Shown here: positions 1 through 7,684 of the stretch, in pieces
How the letters are laid out: the number at the start of each line of letters is the position of its first letter
Position numbering within the stretch: position 1 is the first letter of the stretch
NCBI RefSeq assembly: GCF_003545715.1
Contig: NZ_QVNU01000001.1
Location: forward strand, 1,116,001 to 1,180,000
Origin: Taibaiella koreensis
Lineage (GTDB): Bacteria; Bacteroidota; Bacteroidia; Chitinophagales; Chitinophagaceae
DNA length: 64,000 nucleotides
Reading direction: 5' to 3'
The notes under the pieces: model-generated
What the model saw: only the letters and a program-made list of their open reading frames with translations
The model's database searches: none
Told to the model about the DNA's origin: nothing
Made by a program: the position numbers and the translations under genes

Positions 1-2
1 CC

Positions 3-974
3 TTTATCTTCCCGGTAGGCAGCGCTACCGATATCCGGACGCTTGCTATTACGGCACCTGCCGCCATAGCAGAGATCAGTACAGCATGGTTTACGGGTAA
101 TCCGGGTACGGTTACCGACCCATCCGATGGCAGCACGCACAGTATTACCACTGTGGCCGCGCCGCTGGTCTCCGTCAGTGAAGCCGGCTTCTGGGACTGG
201 GTACCTGTCAGCGGCAGCGATGACGGTATTGCCGTAACCGTATCTATACCCGATATCGGCGGCTTCGCCAGTGCTTCCGACCTGAGACTGGCCGGCTGGA
301 ATGGCAGTCAGTGGATCGACCTGAGCGGCAATGCCACAGCCACAGGTAATACGGAAGGCAGCATCCTGAGCGGTACGATACCGGTAGGGGGTAATATCAC
401 CGCTATTGCTATCGGCAGCCTCAGTACGCCGCTGCCGGTGCAGTTCAGCGCCTTTGCGGTAAAAGCAGAAGGTTGTGCTGTGCGTATCGCCTGGAGCACT
501 GCAATGGAGCAGAACAACGATTACTTCCAGGTAGAACGTAGTGCGGACGGCCGCTTATTCAAAGAGATCGCACGGGTGGCGGGTGCTGTGAACAGCCATG
601 AGACCCGGGAGTACACAGCAAATGACGCCCATCCGCTTAAAGGACTAGGCTATTACCGCGTGCAGCAGGTAGACCGGGATGGCAAGCGTAGCAGCACGGC
701 CGTACAATCGGCTTATACCAGTTGCAACGGTGACGGAGAGATCAAGGTATTCCCCACCGCTACGAAAGATGTGGTGCAGGTACTTCTTCCTGCCGGCTAT
801 GAATCGGCGGTTGTGGACCTGGTGAACACACTGGGACAGAAGATGGCCGTTCCTATAGAAGGCGGCAATCTGTCGTACCGTATTCATGTGGATCAACTGG
901 CATCGGCTATGTATCTCATCCGCGTCAGGAAAGGCACAGCGCTGCATTGCTATAAAGTGATCAGGGAAAATTAG
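3..974 (+). CDS. Secreted protein with T9SS type A C-terminal sorting domain (5' end outside window)
   Basis: The reading frame is open from the left edge, so only the C-terminal 323 residues are present; a GTG inside the frame at 153 is not a credible start. The sequence is repetitive and rich in Gly, Thr, Ser and Ala, as in large Bacteroidota surface proteins. The last ~80 residues (from the IKVFPT motif through LGQKM and YLIRVRKG to the end) match a type A sorting domain, which directs export by the type IX system and is removed or processed at the surface. The frame ends at 974 and a hairpin terminator follows at 1028. The function of the exported part cannot be judged from this fragment. 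Confidence 0.8.
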   Translation, partial: FIFPVGSATDIRTLAITAPAAIAEISTAWFTGNPGTVTDPSDGSTHSITTVAAPLVSVSEAGFWDWVPVSGSDDGIAVTVSIPDIGGFASASDLRLAGWNGSQWIDLSGNATATGNTEGSILSGTIPVGGNITAIAIGSLSTPLPVQFSAFAVKAEGCAVRIAWSTAMEQNNDYFQVERSADGRLFKEIARVAGAVNSHETREYTANDAHPLKGLGYYRVQQVDRDGKRSSTAVQSAYTSCNGDGEIKVFPTATKDVVQVLLPAGYESAVVDLVNTLGQKMAVPIEGGNLSYRIHVDQLASAMYLIRVRKGTALHCYKVIREN

Positions 975-1027
975 TATGGACATATCTATGCCGGACCAGT
1001 AACCAGCATAGATTGGTTCAATGGCAG

Positions 1028-1053
1028 GGCGCACCGTAACAGGTGCGCCTTTT
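1028..1053 (+). terminator. Rho-independent terminator after the T9SS cargo gene
   Basis: An 8-bp perfect stem GGCGCACC/GGTGCGCC (1028-1035 and 1042-1049) with a 6-nt loop is followed by TTTT. It lies 54 nt after the stop codon of the first gene, in the right orientation to end its transcript. Confidence 0.75.
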
Positions 1054-1121
1054 GCATTTTATGCAAGACCATTTGGTGACCGTTTTTTTGTTGTGGAAGG
1101 GTAATTCCTTGGTCTTTTGAA

Positions 1122-1778
1122 TTACGATAAAGAAGCATTATCTACGCTTTCTGATTCATTTACCGGTTTCCGGTTATTCAGGAAAGCAAACGCATAATTA
1201 AGCTGTATGCCTATGATGACGGCAATACCCAGATAAGGATGAACGAGACAAAGTAATGTTCCGGACAGGTAGAGCATTTGCGCAACGGCGATTCTCTTTT
1301 TTATGGCCCTGGAAATAGCAACCTTATCCTCCGCTTCTATAAAATTGTGCCTTTCTGCATAGCGCCAGTTCACATAGAGCATCAATCCCAACAAGAAAAT
1401 ATTGAGCCAGTATATACCAATCGAAAGTTTATAATGGATATAGTCTCCCAGGAAAGCAGTAGTAAAAGGCAAAATGGATACGAACAAGAGAAACAAAAGA
1501 TTAATCCAGTTTAGGTTCCTGTCGCTCTTTTCTATGAATTTATATTGCGCAGAGTGCCCCATCCAAAAGATGCCGGCAGTAAGGAAGCTGAGAAAATAAA
1601 CCAGGAACTTTGGCATTAAGGCTAAGAATGTCAGCGCCAGATCTTTTTCGCTTCCTTTCACCTCAGGCACTTTGATCTCCAGCACCAGCAAAGTCATAGC
1701 TACGCCGAATACGGCATCACTGATCGCCACCAAACGGGCAGTATCCCGTCCCGCGAGCTTGTTGTAATTCGTTTTCAT
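1122..1778 (-). CDS. TMEM175-family (DUF1211) potassium channel-like membrane protein
   Basis: This 218-residue protein has about six hydrophobic segments. Its first helix carries the family signature RLVAISDAVFGVAMTLLVLE, a variant of the R-x3-FSD-x3-A-x2-T-L-L-V-x-E motif of TMEM175/DUF1211 channels with Ile in place of Phe in FSD. Prokaryotic members are single-repeat proteins of about 200 residues that assemble as tetramers in the inner membrane and pass K+; the length fits. The tail after the last helix is polar. The gene stands alone, with a hairpin-bearing spacer upstream. The family call is solid; ion selectivity in this organism is inference. Confidence 0.85.
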   Translation of the reverse strand: MKTNYNKLAGRDTARLVAISDAVFGVAMTLLVLEIKVPEVKGSEKDLALTFLALMPKFLVYFLSFLTAGIFWMGHSAQYKFIEKSDRNLNWINLLFLLFVSILPFTTAFLGDYIHYKLSIGIYWLNIFLLGLMLYVNWRYAERHNFIEAEDKVAISRAIKKRIAVAQMLYLSGTLLCLVHPYLGIAVIIGIQLNYAFAFLNNRKPVNESESVDNASLS

Positions 1779-2312
1779 TTTTATTTGGTATTGAGCCGGT
1801 CGCTATAAAACGGCAGCAAGCAAAATGCTCACTACCGTTATGCGGGGATTATTCCCCGGTTTTCATGGAAACAGGCCAGGCGCCGGGGCGTAGCTGCCAG
1901 GCTCATTATCGTTTGTCATGATTGCGGTGGAGCAGCCCCCCAATTACAGGGGGACTGCTTTCTCTAACCAATGAACCAACGAAACTATCTTTATTTGTCT
2001 TTATAATCCTCCTGGATTGTAAAGACGGGGGATCTGACGATTTTATTAATGGAAAATAGTATGCAATTTGTTCCTTCCCGAAGTAAAGAGCCGTAATTCC
2101 TTATTGGTAGGAATAAGCGAAATGAAGACAAAAATAGGAACGCTCTTTTTTTTCGCCAATAAGCTCCGTACTATCTCAATGCCTGAACTCGGAAAGCTCA
2201 ATAGTATTCTATAGTAGGCGCGCATGGATTATTTACAGATAACCCTGTTTTTGATAGCCTGTCTGACAAGCTATAGCAACCAACCTTATTTTTTTACGCT
2301 CTCAAAAAGCAA
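1779..2312. other. Intergenic region with two GC-rich hairpins
   Basis: No convincing gene is seen. Two stem-loops stand out: CGGGGA/TTCCCCG-type at 1843-1858 followed by TTTT, and an 11-bp stem with one mismatch, AGCAG(C/T)CCCCC, at 1931-1941 and 1949-1959. They sit 65-180 nt upstream of the minus-strand channel gene, so they could lie in its leader, or be terminators of a lost plus-strand gene. The remainder (about 1970-2312) shows nothing recognisable. Confidence 0.4.
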
Positions 2313-2669
2313 TTAAATATTGCCGGGAAAAGCCCCGGCCGACGGGATCATTTCTAAGATCGCTTCCTGTATACGATCAATGGGTGCCTTTTTCGGGATG
2401 CAACAGTCAATCATATTCTCCTCCAACAACATCATTGTCTTCATGCCGGGCTGTAGTAAGCGGGCTTGCCGGATCAGGTCCAGGTTATGCCGTTCGCCGA
2501 TCTTCCCGTCGCAGATCATCAGCGCTACCTTTTGTTTGCCCAGTACTTGCAAGCATTGTTGATGGGTATCTGCATAAACTAAGGCAGCATCAGGAAAGAT
2601 ACCCTGGATAATAAATGCCATTCCCCGGCGCATAATATCCATCCTGCTCAGAATTAAAAATGTTGGCAT
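2313..2669 (-). CDS. Stand-alone degenerate response-regulator receiver-like protein
   Basis: This 118-residue protein has no DNA-binding or output domain. The beta-alpha order and the hydrophobic strand ALMICDG with Asp at the expected end of beta-3 resemble a CheY/LuxR-type receiver. However, the paired acidic residues normally found after beta-1 are missing (the sequence reads ILSRMDIMRRG), and the usual conserved Lys is not clearly placed. It is about 290 nt upstream of the downstream end of the LuxR regulator/kinase pair and on the same strand. It may be a decoy or adaptor for that kinase, or a truncated LuxR regulator. Function unknown. Confidence 0.5.
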   Translation of the reverse strand: MPTFLILSRMDIMRRGMAFIIQGIFPDAALVYADTHQQCLQVLGKQKVALMICDGKIGERHNLDLIRQARLLQPGMKTMMLLEENMIDCCIPKKAPIDRIQEAILEMIPSAGAFPGNI

Positions 2670-2956
2670 TGATGTACTTCATATTAAATTAAGTAACGGT
2701 GATATTTATCTTACTAAATTAATATCGCGATCACCGATCGCCGTAAAGTGTAGTAATACCCGACGAGATCGATTGTGTTACTACAATAAAATGCAGACGA
2801 GCGTCGGAAATCATATCAGCTATACCTATAGCATATTGAAAAGCTTGATTAGTGAGACAACAGCTGCGCTATAGCTCTTTGTATGCCCGCCGGCCCTGTA
2901 TGCTTTACCTGTGCCGATAGATGCATATATACAATATGGTCTGTGAAATATACAAA

Positions 2957-3589
2957 TCACTTTGTGCCAAAATTATTCACAGCCCATAGCAGCAGTGCAT
3001 TTTTTTCCTGGGGCAGCGATAGTTTCTGAATAATGTTCCTTCGATGCGTTTCCACTGTTTTCTCACTGATAAACAATAAACTTCCTATTTCTTTGGAGGT
3101 GTACTGTGCCGCTACCAGTTCCAGTATCTTTTTTTCGGTAAACGTGAGCGTGGATATTTTATCATCTTCCGGCGTTGCGGTATTGTCCATGACCAGCATC
3201 CTGGTGAGCTCCGGGCTAAACCAGCATTCCCCTTTTTGAATAGCCATAAGACAGTTTTCCAATTCGTGGGTCGCAAACTCTTTTAATACATAACCTTTTG
3301 CACCCAGTTTTTGTGCATGCGTAAAGATGGACACCTCCTTGTGCATCGTCAGCAGAACGACCTTTGTAACTGACCTTTGCTGTTGCAATTTTTCCAGTAT
3401 CTCTATGCCATTCATACCGGGCATGCTCATGTCAAGGATGGCGATGCCGGGCCGGTTACTCATAATACTATTGAAGGCCGAAATGCCATTGTTACAAAGA
3501 TCAATAACCGGGTACCCAAGCGACTCAACAAAAGTCTTTGTGCCGATCAATGTGAACGGGTGGTCATCTGCGATAATCACGTTAGCCAT
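2957..3589 (-). CDS. NarL/LuxR-family response regulator
   Basis: A receiver domain at residues 1-120 (acidic pair in IIADDHP, phospho-acceptor Asp53 in AILDMSMPG, Lys in GYVLKEF) is followed by a LuxR-type helix-turn-helix at ~145-205 (LTFTEKKILELVAAQ, SKEIGSLLFISEKTVETHRRNI). The start is placed at the ATG beginning MANVIIADDH: this overlaps the kinase stop by 8 nt (ATGGCTAA), the usual coupled arrangement. A start six codons earlier would need a longer overlap and adds nonconserved residues. It should be phosphorylated by the kinase encoded just upstream and act as a transcription factor. Targets are unknown; inverted GGGTTTCCC sites upstream of the kinase gene are candidates. Confidence 0.9.
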   Translation of the reverse strand: MANVIIADDHPFTLIGTKTFVESLGYPVIDLCNNGISAFNSIMSNRPGIAILDMSMPGMNGIEILEKLQQQRSVTKVVLLTMHKEVSIFTHAQKLGAKGYVLKEFATHELENCLMAIQKGECWFSPELTRMLVMDNTATPEDDKISTLTFTEKKILELVAAQYTSKEIGSLLFISEKTVETHRRNIIQKLSLPQEKNALLLWAVNNFGTK

Positions 3590-5198
3590 GTTGTATGGGG
3601 ATTTCAATGTGAATAGTGGTGCCGCTGTCGCCCGAGGTAATCCTGGCTTCGCCTCCCAGTGCCTTGCTTCGCTCTATAATGCTGTACAAGCCAAAGGCAT
3701 GGCCATTTGATAGCGTTTCAGATACATCAAATCCTTTGCCATTATCTTTTATGGAAACAAGCAGTATATGGTCTTGTGGTGCCACAGCTATCTTGGCGGC
3801 ATGCGCACAGGCATACTTTTCTATATTGGTGAGCGCCTCCTGGACAATGCGGTAGAGTTGCAGCTCGCCCCCGGGGCTCAGTTGTTTTTCATAGTCTATT
3901 TCCGTCATCACAAACAGCCGCTCGTCCCGCATATATCGTTCGCAAAGATTCTCTATACTTGGCTTCAGGCCTATCTTGTCGAGCATAACCGGGTGCAGGT
4001 TTCTGCTTATTTGCCTGATATCATTGATGATCCTGTCTATCTTTTCCTCCGAGGGGTCAATGCCGTTCTGAAGGGTGTTTTTTAACGTCAGCAGATCGTG
4101 GGTTATGCCGTCATGCAATTCACCAGCAATGCGACCACGCTCTTGCTCTATATTTTTTAAAAGCTGTCCCGTAAACTGTGTGTGCAGCAACTTTTCCCTT
4201 TTCAGCCGGTGTTGGCGCCGCACCAGAAAACCGGTTAATCCAAGTATTATGATAACAATAAATGATCCCGTAAGCAGGACAATAAAAAAGTTCTTTTCTT
4301 GAATTTGTTTCTCCTGGAGCAGCAGCTTTGTTTCCTTTTCTTTTGTCTGGTATTTTTTGTCGAGTGCAGTCATTTTTTCCAGATGCGCCCTGGTATCATA
4401 TTGACGCGTCAGCGCTTCCAGTTTCCTCAGGTACAAGTAAGCATTTTTATAATCACCCATGGCGTAATAGGCCTGGACCATCATTTCATGCGCAAACAAT
4501 TTGGATTTGGCTATCTCACAATCGTCGGCTGCTTTAATGGCGAGCCGGAATGACGTATCCATCCTGCCGGGTTGGCGCATAGCAGCATACAGCTGGATCT
4601 GCCTGCCATAGATAAGGGGGAGGTCACAGGGACTGGCAGTCTTGATTTGCTTAATGGCTTTCTGGTACTTTTCTTCTGCCGCGCTGTAATTTTTGTTGCG
4701 AAAAGATATATAGCCCTCCTGCACGAAAATTTTTGCCTGGTCAGACACGCTTAGGTCCTTGTAGTTGCTATTGGCCACGACCTTCATGATGCTGTCAGCG
4801 GCCTCATAATGCTGAAGGTTGAAAAGAATCATCGATTTCTGACAGGCAATGTTATGCTGATAATAATCCCTTCTCGCAGTGTTCAGGCCATAGGCCAACG
4901 CCGTGTCCAGGTAGCGTAAGGCAACAAGATCATCAAAGAGCCTTCTGTAGGTGAACGAGAGAAAAAGGAACCCATAGTAGCGGTCGTCGTTGCTCTTTGC
5001 TGTTGCCAGGAAATTCCGGATCGTTGTGATCGATTCGTCGTATTTAAACTCGTTATTGAGGTGATAGACATTTTGTTCCAGATCTTTTACATATTGTTGC
5101 TGACCCCTGGCTGGCATGCTGAACAGCAGTATCAGTAACAGCAAGAGGTTGCTGATACGGATATAGCGCACGGCTTTTTGCAGGTTGAGAACGAGCAT
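3582..5198 (-). CDS. Sensor histidine kinase with periplasmic TPR repeats (NarX/DegS-type)
   Basis: 538 residues. A signal-anchor (residues 17-32) is followed by TPR-like helices at ~40-290 predicted outside the cytoplasmic membrane, one membrane helix at 304-326, a short coiled coil, a HisKA_3 dimerisation domain with His362 in the GELHDGITHD motif, and a HATPase_c domain (N box near IEKYACAHA, G1 box DNGKGFD, G2 region HAFGLYSIIERSKALGG). This layout is common in Bacteroidota. The gene is translationally coupled to the LuxR regulator that follows. The signal it senses is not evident. Confidence 0.9.
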   Translation of the reverse strand: MLVLNLQKAVRYIRISNLLLLLILLFSMPARGQQQYVKDLEQNVYHLNNEFKYDESITTIRNFLATAKSNDDRYYGFLFLSFTYRRLFDDLVALRYLDTALAYGLNTARRDYYQHNIACQKSMILFNLQHYEAADSIMKVVANSNYKDLSVSDQAKIFVQEGYISFRNKNYSAAEEKYQKAIKQIKTASPCDLPLIYGRQIQLYAAMRQPGRMDTSFRLAIKAADDCEIAKSKLFAHEMMVQAYYAMGDYKNAYLYLRKLEALTRQYDTRAHLEKMTALDKKYQTKEKETKLLLQEKQIQEKNFFIVLLTGSFIVIIILGLTGFLVRRQHRLKREKLLHTQFTGQLLKNIEQERGRIAGELHDGITHDLLTLKNTLQNGIDPSEEKIDRIINDIRQISRNLHPVMLDKIGLKPSIENLCERYMRDERLFVMTEIDYEKQLSPGGELQLYRIVQEALTNIEKYACAHAAKIAVAPQDHILLVSIKDNGKGFDVSETLSNGHAFGLYSIIERSKALGGEARITSGDSGTTIHIEIPIQHG

Positions 5199-5933
5199 GA
5201 CGTCTGGTTGTATTGCGTGTAAAATTAATCATCACACCGAAGTATTGATCAAATACTGTTAATCTAAGGGGAAACCCTTAGGCGTGAATTGACGGCTAGT
5301 CTATCGCTTGTGGCCCGGCGCGGTTGAGGTTTCCACTGACGACTATGCCAGTATGGATTATTATTGCACATTGCAAAGTTGTCGATCCACCATCATTATA
5401 TTCCTAAGGGTTTCCCTCTGGATTTGTATGCCTGCCGGATCAGAAAATATTTACCATAAATAAGTAGCAGCACTTTTTTCAAATACTGTCGGTTACAGAA
5501 GATAACCGGGAGCGGATTTTCTAACCATTGCGTGGATGATTTATAAAAGTTATCATAAACTTAATATGATTATTTATGATGCTTTTTCTGTGGATCAAAA
5601 TCGTTGCTGCATGCATTATTGCGTCAATGTGCTCCGGCAAAAAAAACGATGACCACTTGTAATCCAATGCCGGTAGCACTTGTTTTTTGAAGCCATTGTT
5701 TAGGAGATTTTGAGATTTGCCATAAATTTACAGCAGACCCTGATAACACAATGCTGAAACAAAAACGCTAGCCTGACCACTTAGGTGAAGAAGACCGCTC
5801 ATATCCATCGGGTACAGCTGAGCCGTCTCTCAATGCGCGCTATACTAAGGTAGCTTGTCCTTTTTCCAGCAATGAATAGGTGCGATGCCCTTCGGTTACA
5901 AGGACTGTGTTTAACATTAAATATTGGTTACCC
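5199..5933. other. Long intergenic region with inverted GGGTTTCCC sites
   Basis: No gene is supported in this 735-nt stretch between the divergent kinase and lipoprotein genes. It contains a 14-nt sequence in opposite orientations at 5269-5282 and 5403-5416, listed separately. The rest is AT-rich, including a run of imperfect repeats around 5545-5580 (TTATCATAAACTTAATATG-like), and probably contains both promoters. Confidence 0.5.
5269..5416. promoter_or_regulatory. Pair of inverted 14-nt sites, possible response-regulator operators
   Basis: GGGAAACCCTTAGG at 5269-5282 and its exact reverse complement CCTAAGGGTTTCCC at 5403-5416 lie 71-84 and 205-218 nt upstream of the sensor kinase start. 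Each core, GGGAAACCC or GGGTTTCCC, has GGG-N3-CCC dyad symmetry, as expected of a dimeric LuxR-type regulator site. The repeat is seen directly; the regulatory role and the choice of regulator are inference. Confidence 0.35.
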
Positions 5934-6404
5934 ATGCGCTATTTCATTTTATTAATCTTCGTGATGCTGTCATGCAATTCAGGAGTAGATGATTTTTATA
6001 AAACAAGTCACACAGAAGACATTGATGTATTACCGTTGATAAAGCCATATCGTCTTTGGACTCCAATTGCAAACTGGCCGGCCTGGGCCTTGGATTTTAA
6101 GAAACCGGTTAGCGTTGATACTGATCTGCACGTTTCTCAAATGCAGGTATGTGAAATTAATGTCAGCAATGGGATTATCTATGGACACTGTGCGCATCAA
6201 AGCAGCGCAATGAACAATTCTTATTTTGTGATTGTGCCGGACAGCAATGTCGAAAAAATATTTGGATCCAGAGAGGCATGGGATACATACCTGAGCGCGC
6301 GGAACGCTAATAGCGATGTTTTATATGACGTTAACGAAGTCTACACCAGATTTAATGAAAAAGGGTACAAAGAACTACCTTGGAACGCAGGTATAAAGCA
6401 GTAA
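5934..6404 (+). CDS. Small lipoprotein of unknown function
   Basis: The start is set at the ATG at 5934 because it gives a clean lipoprotein signal, MRYFILLIFVMLSC, with the lipobox ending in Cys14; the upstream ATG at 5880 adds 18 polar residues before it. The mature part (~140 residues) is acidic and rich in aromatic residues (LWTPIANWPAW) and has no family I recognise. Base composition is clearly more AT-rich than PorU or the NHEJ genes. It is followed by another AT-rich secreted protein gene, so the two may form an acquired island. Confidence 0.65.
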   Translation: MRYFILLIFVMLSCNSGVDDFYKTSHTEDIDVLPLIKPYRLWTPIANWPAWALDFKKPVSVDTDLHVSQMQVCEINVSNGIIYGHCAHQSSAMNNSYFVIVPDSNVEKIFGSREAWDTYLSARNANSDVLYDVNEVYTRFNEKGYKELPWNAGIKQ

Positions 6405-6570
6405 AATAAAGACATTAGCTATTCACCACATTCAGGCCGGGATGACAGTTTGGCCTCAGGCGGATTAGCGTTCAGTTGTGAAGGTTCCTGCAGGCTTTTC
6501 CACCCGAACGGAAGCCGCCAACAGTGAGTAGCAATAGCAATTGACACACCACAATTATTTATAGCTTGAC

Positions 6571-7188
6571 ATGAAACACTTTTCAATTCTATACTTTCTT
6601 TTTTTCGGACATCTGGCTTTTGGGCAAAACCCAAACCTGTTACAATGCAAAAAATATTTTGACAAGGAACTGAAACAATGGACAAACAGTTTTAACCATT
6701 TTAGTTTGTCAGATTTTGAACTCGTCGACACTTTACACTTCGACAACAATTATGCGCAGGACTTCGGGTCATTAAAAGATTTCTTAGCCGTTTATAAACC
6801 TGTCATTACTTATTCGGTTGACAGCTTGAAATTTATTGACATCTATAGCTATCAATTAAGCCTTGAAAAGAAAAGGGATTATTATAAAGCAAGCCCGGAT
6901 ATAGATCAAGCAATATTGCTGTGCGACCTCAAAACAAAATATTGGAATAGAATTTTCTTCGGAACAAGTTCGCAAAAGATTGAAGAAGTCATATGGATTT
7001 CAAAGCAACAATTCATTTTAGCCGGTATAGCTGAGTCTGAAGACGACAAGAAGGAGCCAATAGTATTGTTGGGTGACGTAAATAAACAAACGCTTATGAA
7101 ATATATTCAAACAAATAAGCAAACTTTCCAAAGCGGTAAAGGTTATTCATCATTAAAATTGAAACGAATAAAGATCAAAGGACTATAG
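6571..7188 (+). CDS. Secreted protein of unknown function
   Basis: 205 residues with a standard signal peptide (MKHFSILYFLFFGHLAFG, cleavage expected before QNPN). The mature protein is Lys- and aromatic-rich and of a single-domain size; no motif is recognised. It is AT-rich like the preceding lipoprotein. A terminator follows at 7319. Probably periplasmic or exported; no function is proposed. Confidence 0.65.
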   Translation: MKHFSILYFLFFGHLAFGQNPNLLQCKKYFDKELKQWTNSFNHFSLSDFELVDTLHFDNNYAQDFGSLKDFLAVYKPVITYSVDSLKFIDIYSYQLSLEKKRDYYKASPDIDQAILLCDLKTKYWNRIFFGTSSQKIEEVIWISKQQFILAGIAESEDDKKEPIVLLGDVNKQTLMKYIQTNKQTFQSGKGYSSLKLKRIKIKGL

Positions 7189-7305
7189 CGCCACATGCTA
7201 CCAGGCAACAGAAGGAACAATGATCTTTTACATCTTTAATCCGCAACAATAACGGGCTAACGGAACATAGCATACCGCCATGTCGCAAATACCCGATCCG
7301 GTCAG

Positions 7306-7560
7306 CTAAAGCATATAGAACCCGCTACTGGAGCGGGTTTTTGATTTAAGCCGGGATAGCTGGATCATATCATGTCCATTGCGCGCCCGCAGGCGCAGGT
7401 CGAACAGTTGCCGCATGGCGCTGTCTATATTGGTCGGCTCCTTACAATCGTAATCATGCAGGCGCCTCAGGTTCATTTTGCATTAGAGCCCTTTATCGCC
7501 CTCTGTCAAGGCCTTTTGCTCAAACGCCTCCATTAGTCGAAGGGTCCCGGAGTAAATTCC
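7306..7560 (-). pseudogene. Possible decayed small reading frame with an internal stop
   Basis: On the minus strand a frame reads from about 7560 to a TAG at 7306-7308, interrupted by one TAA near 7487. The downstream part, beginning at an ATG near 7475, encodes about 58 residues with coding-like composition (MNLRRLHDYDCKEPT...). The upstream part reads LMEAFEQKALTEGDKGL before the stop. No homolog comes to mind. It may be the remnant of a small gene cut off by the terminator hairpin, or chance. Confidence 0.2.
7319..7342 (+). terminator. Rho-independent terminator downstream of the AT-rich pair
   Basis: An 8-bp stem AACCCGCT/AGCGGGTT (7319-7326, 7332-7339) with loop ACTGG runs directly into TTT. 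It is 131 nt after the stop of the secreted protein gene. Confidence 0.7.
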
Positions 7561-7684
7561 GCGCGGTCTGTAATGCCAGGATTTTCATTGATGTTTTTGC
7601 GGATAGACTTTTCGCCATACTACAGTCCGGTATTTTACGTTGTATAATACCCAGGATTGAAATTACTATCTTAAATTTTTCGTA

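Noticed and set aside
2320-2611. Two plus-strand frames over the receiver-like gene
   Set aside because: Shadows; the minus frame shows the alternating hydrophobic pattern of a receiver fold.
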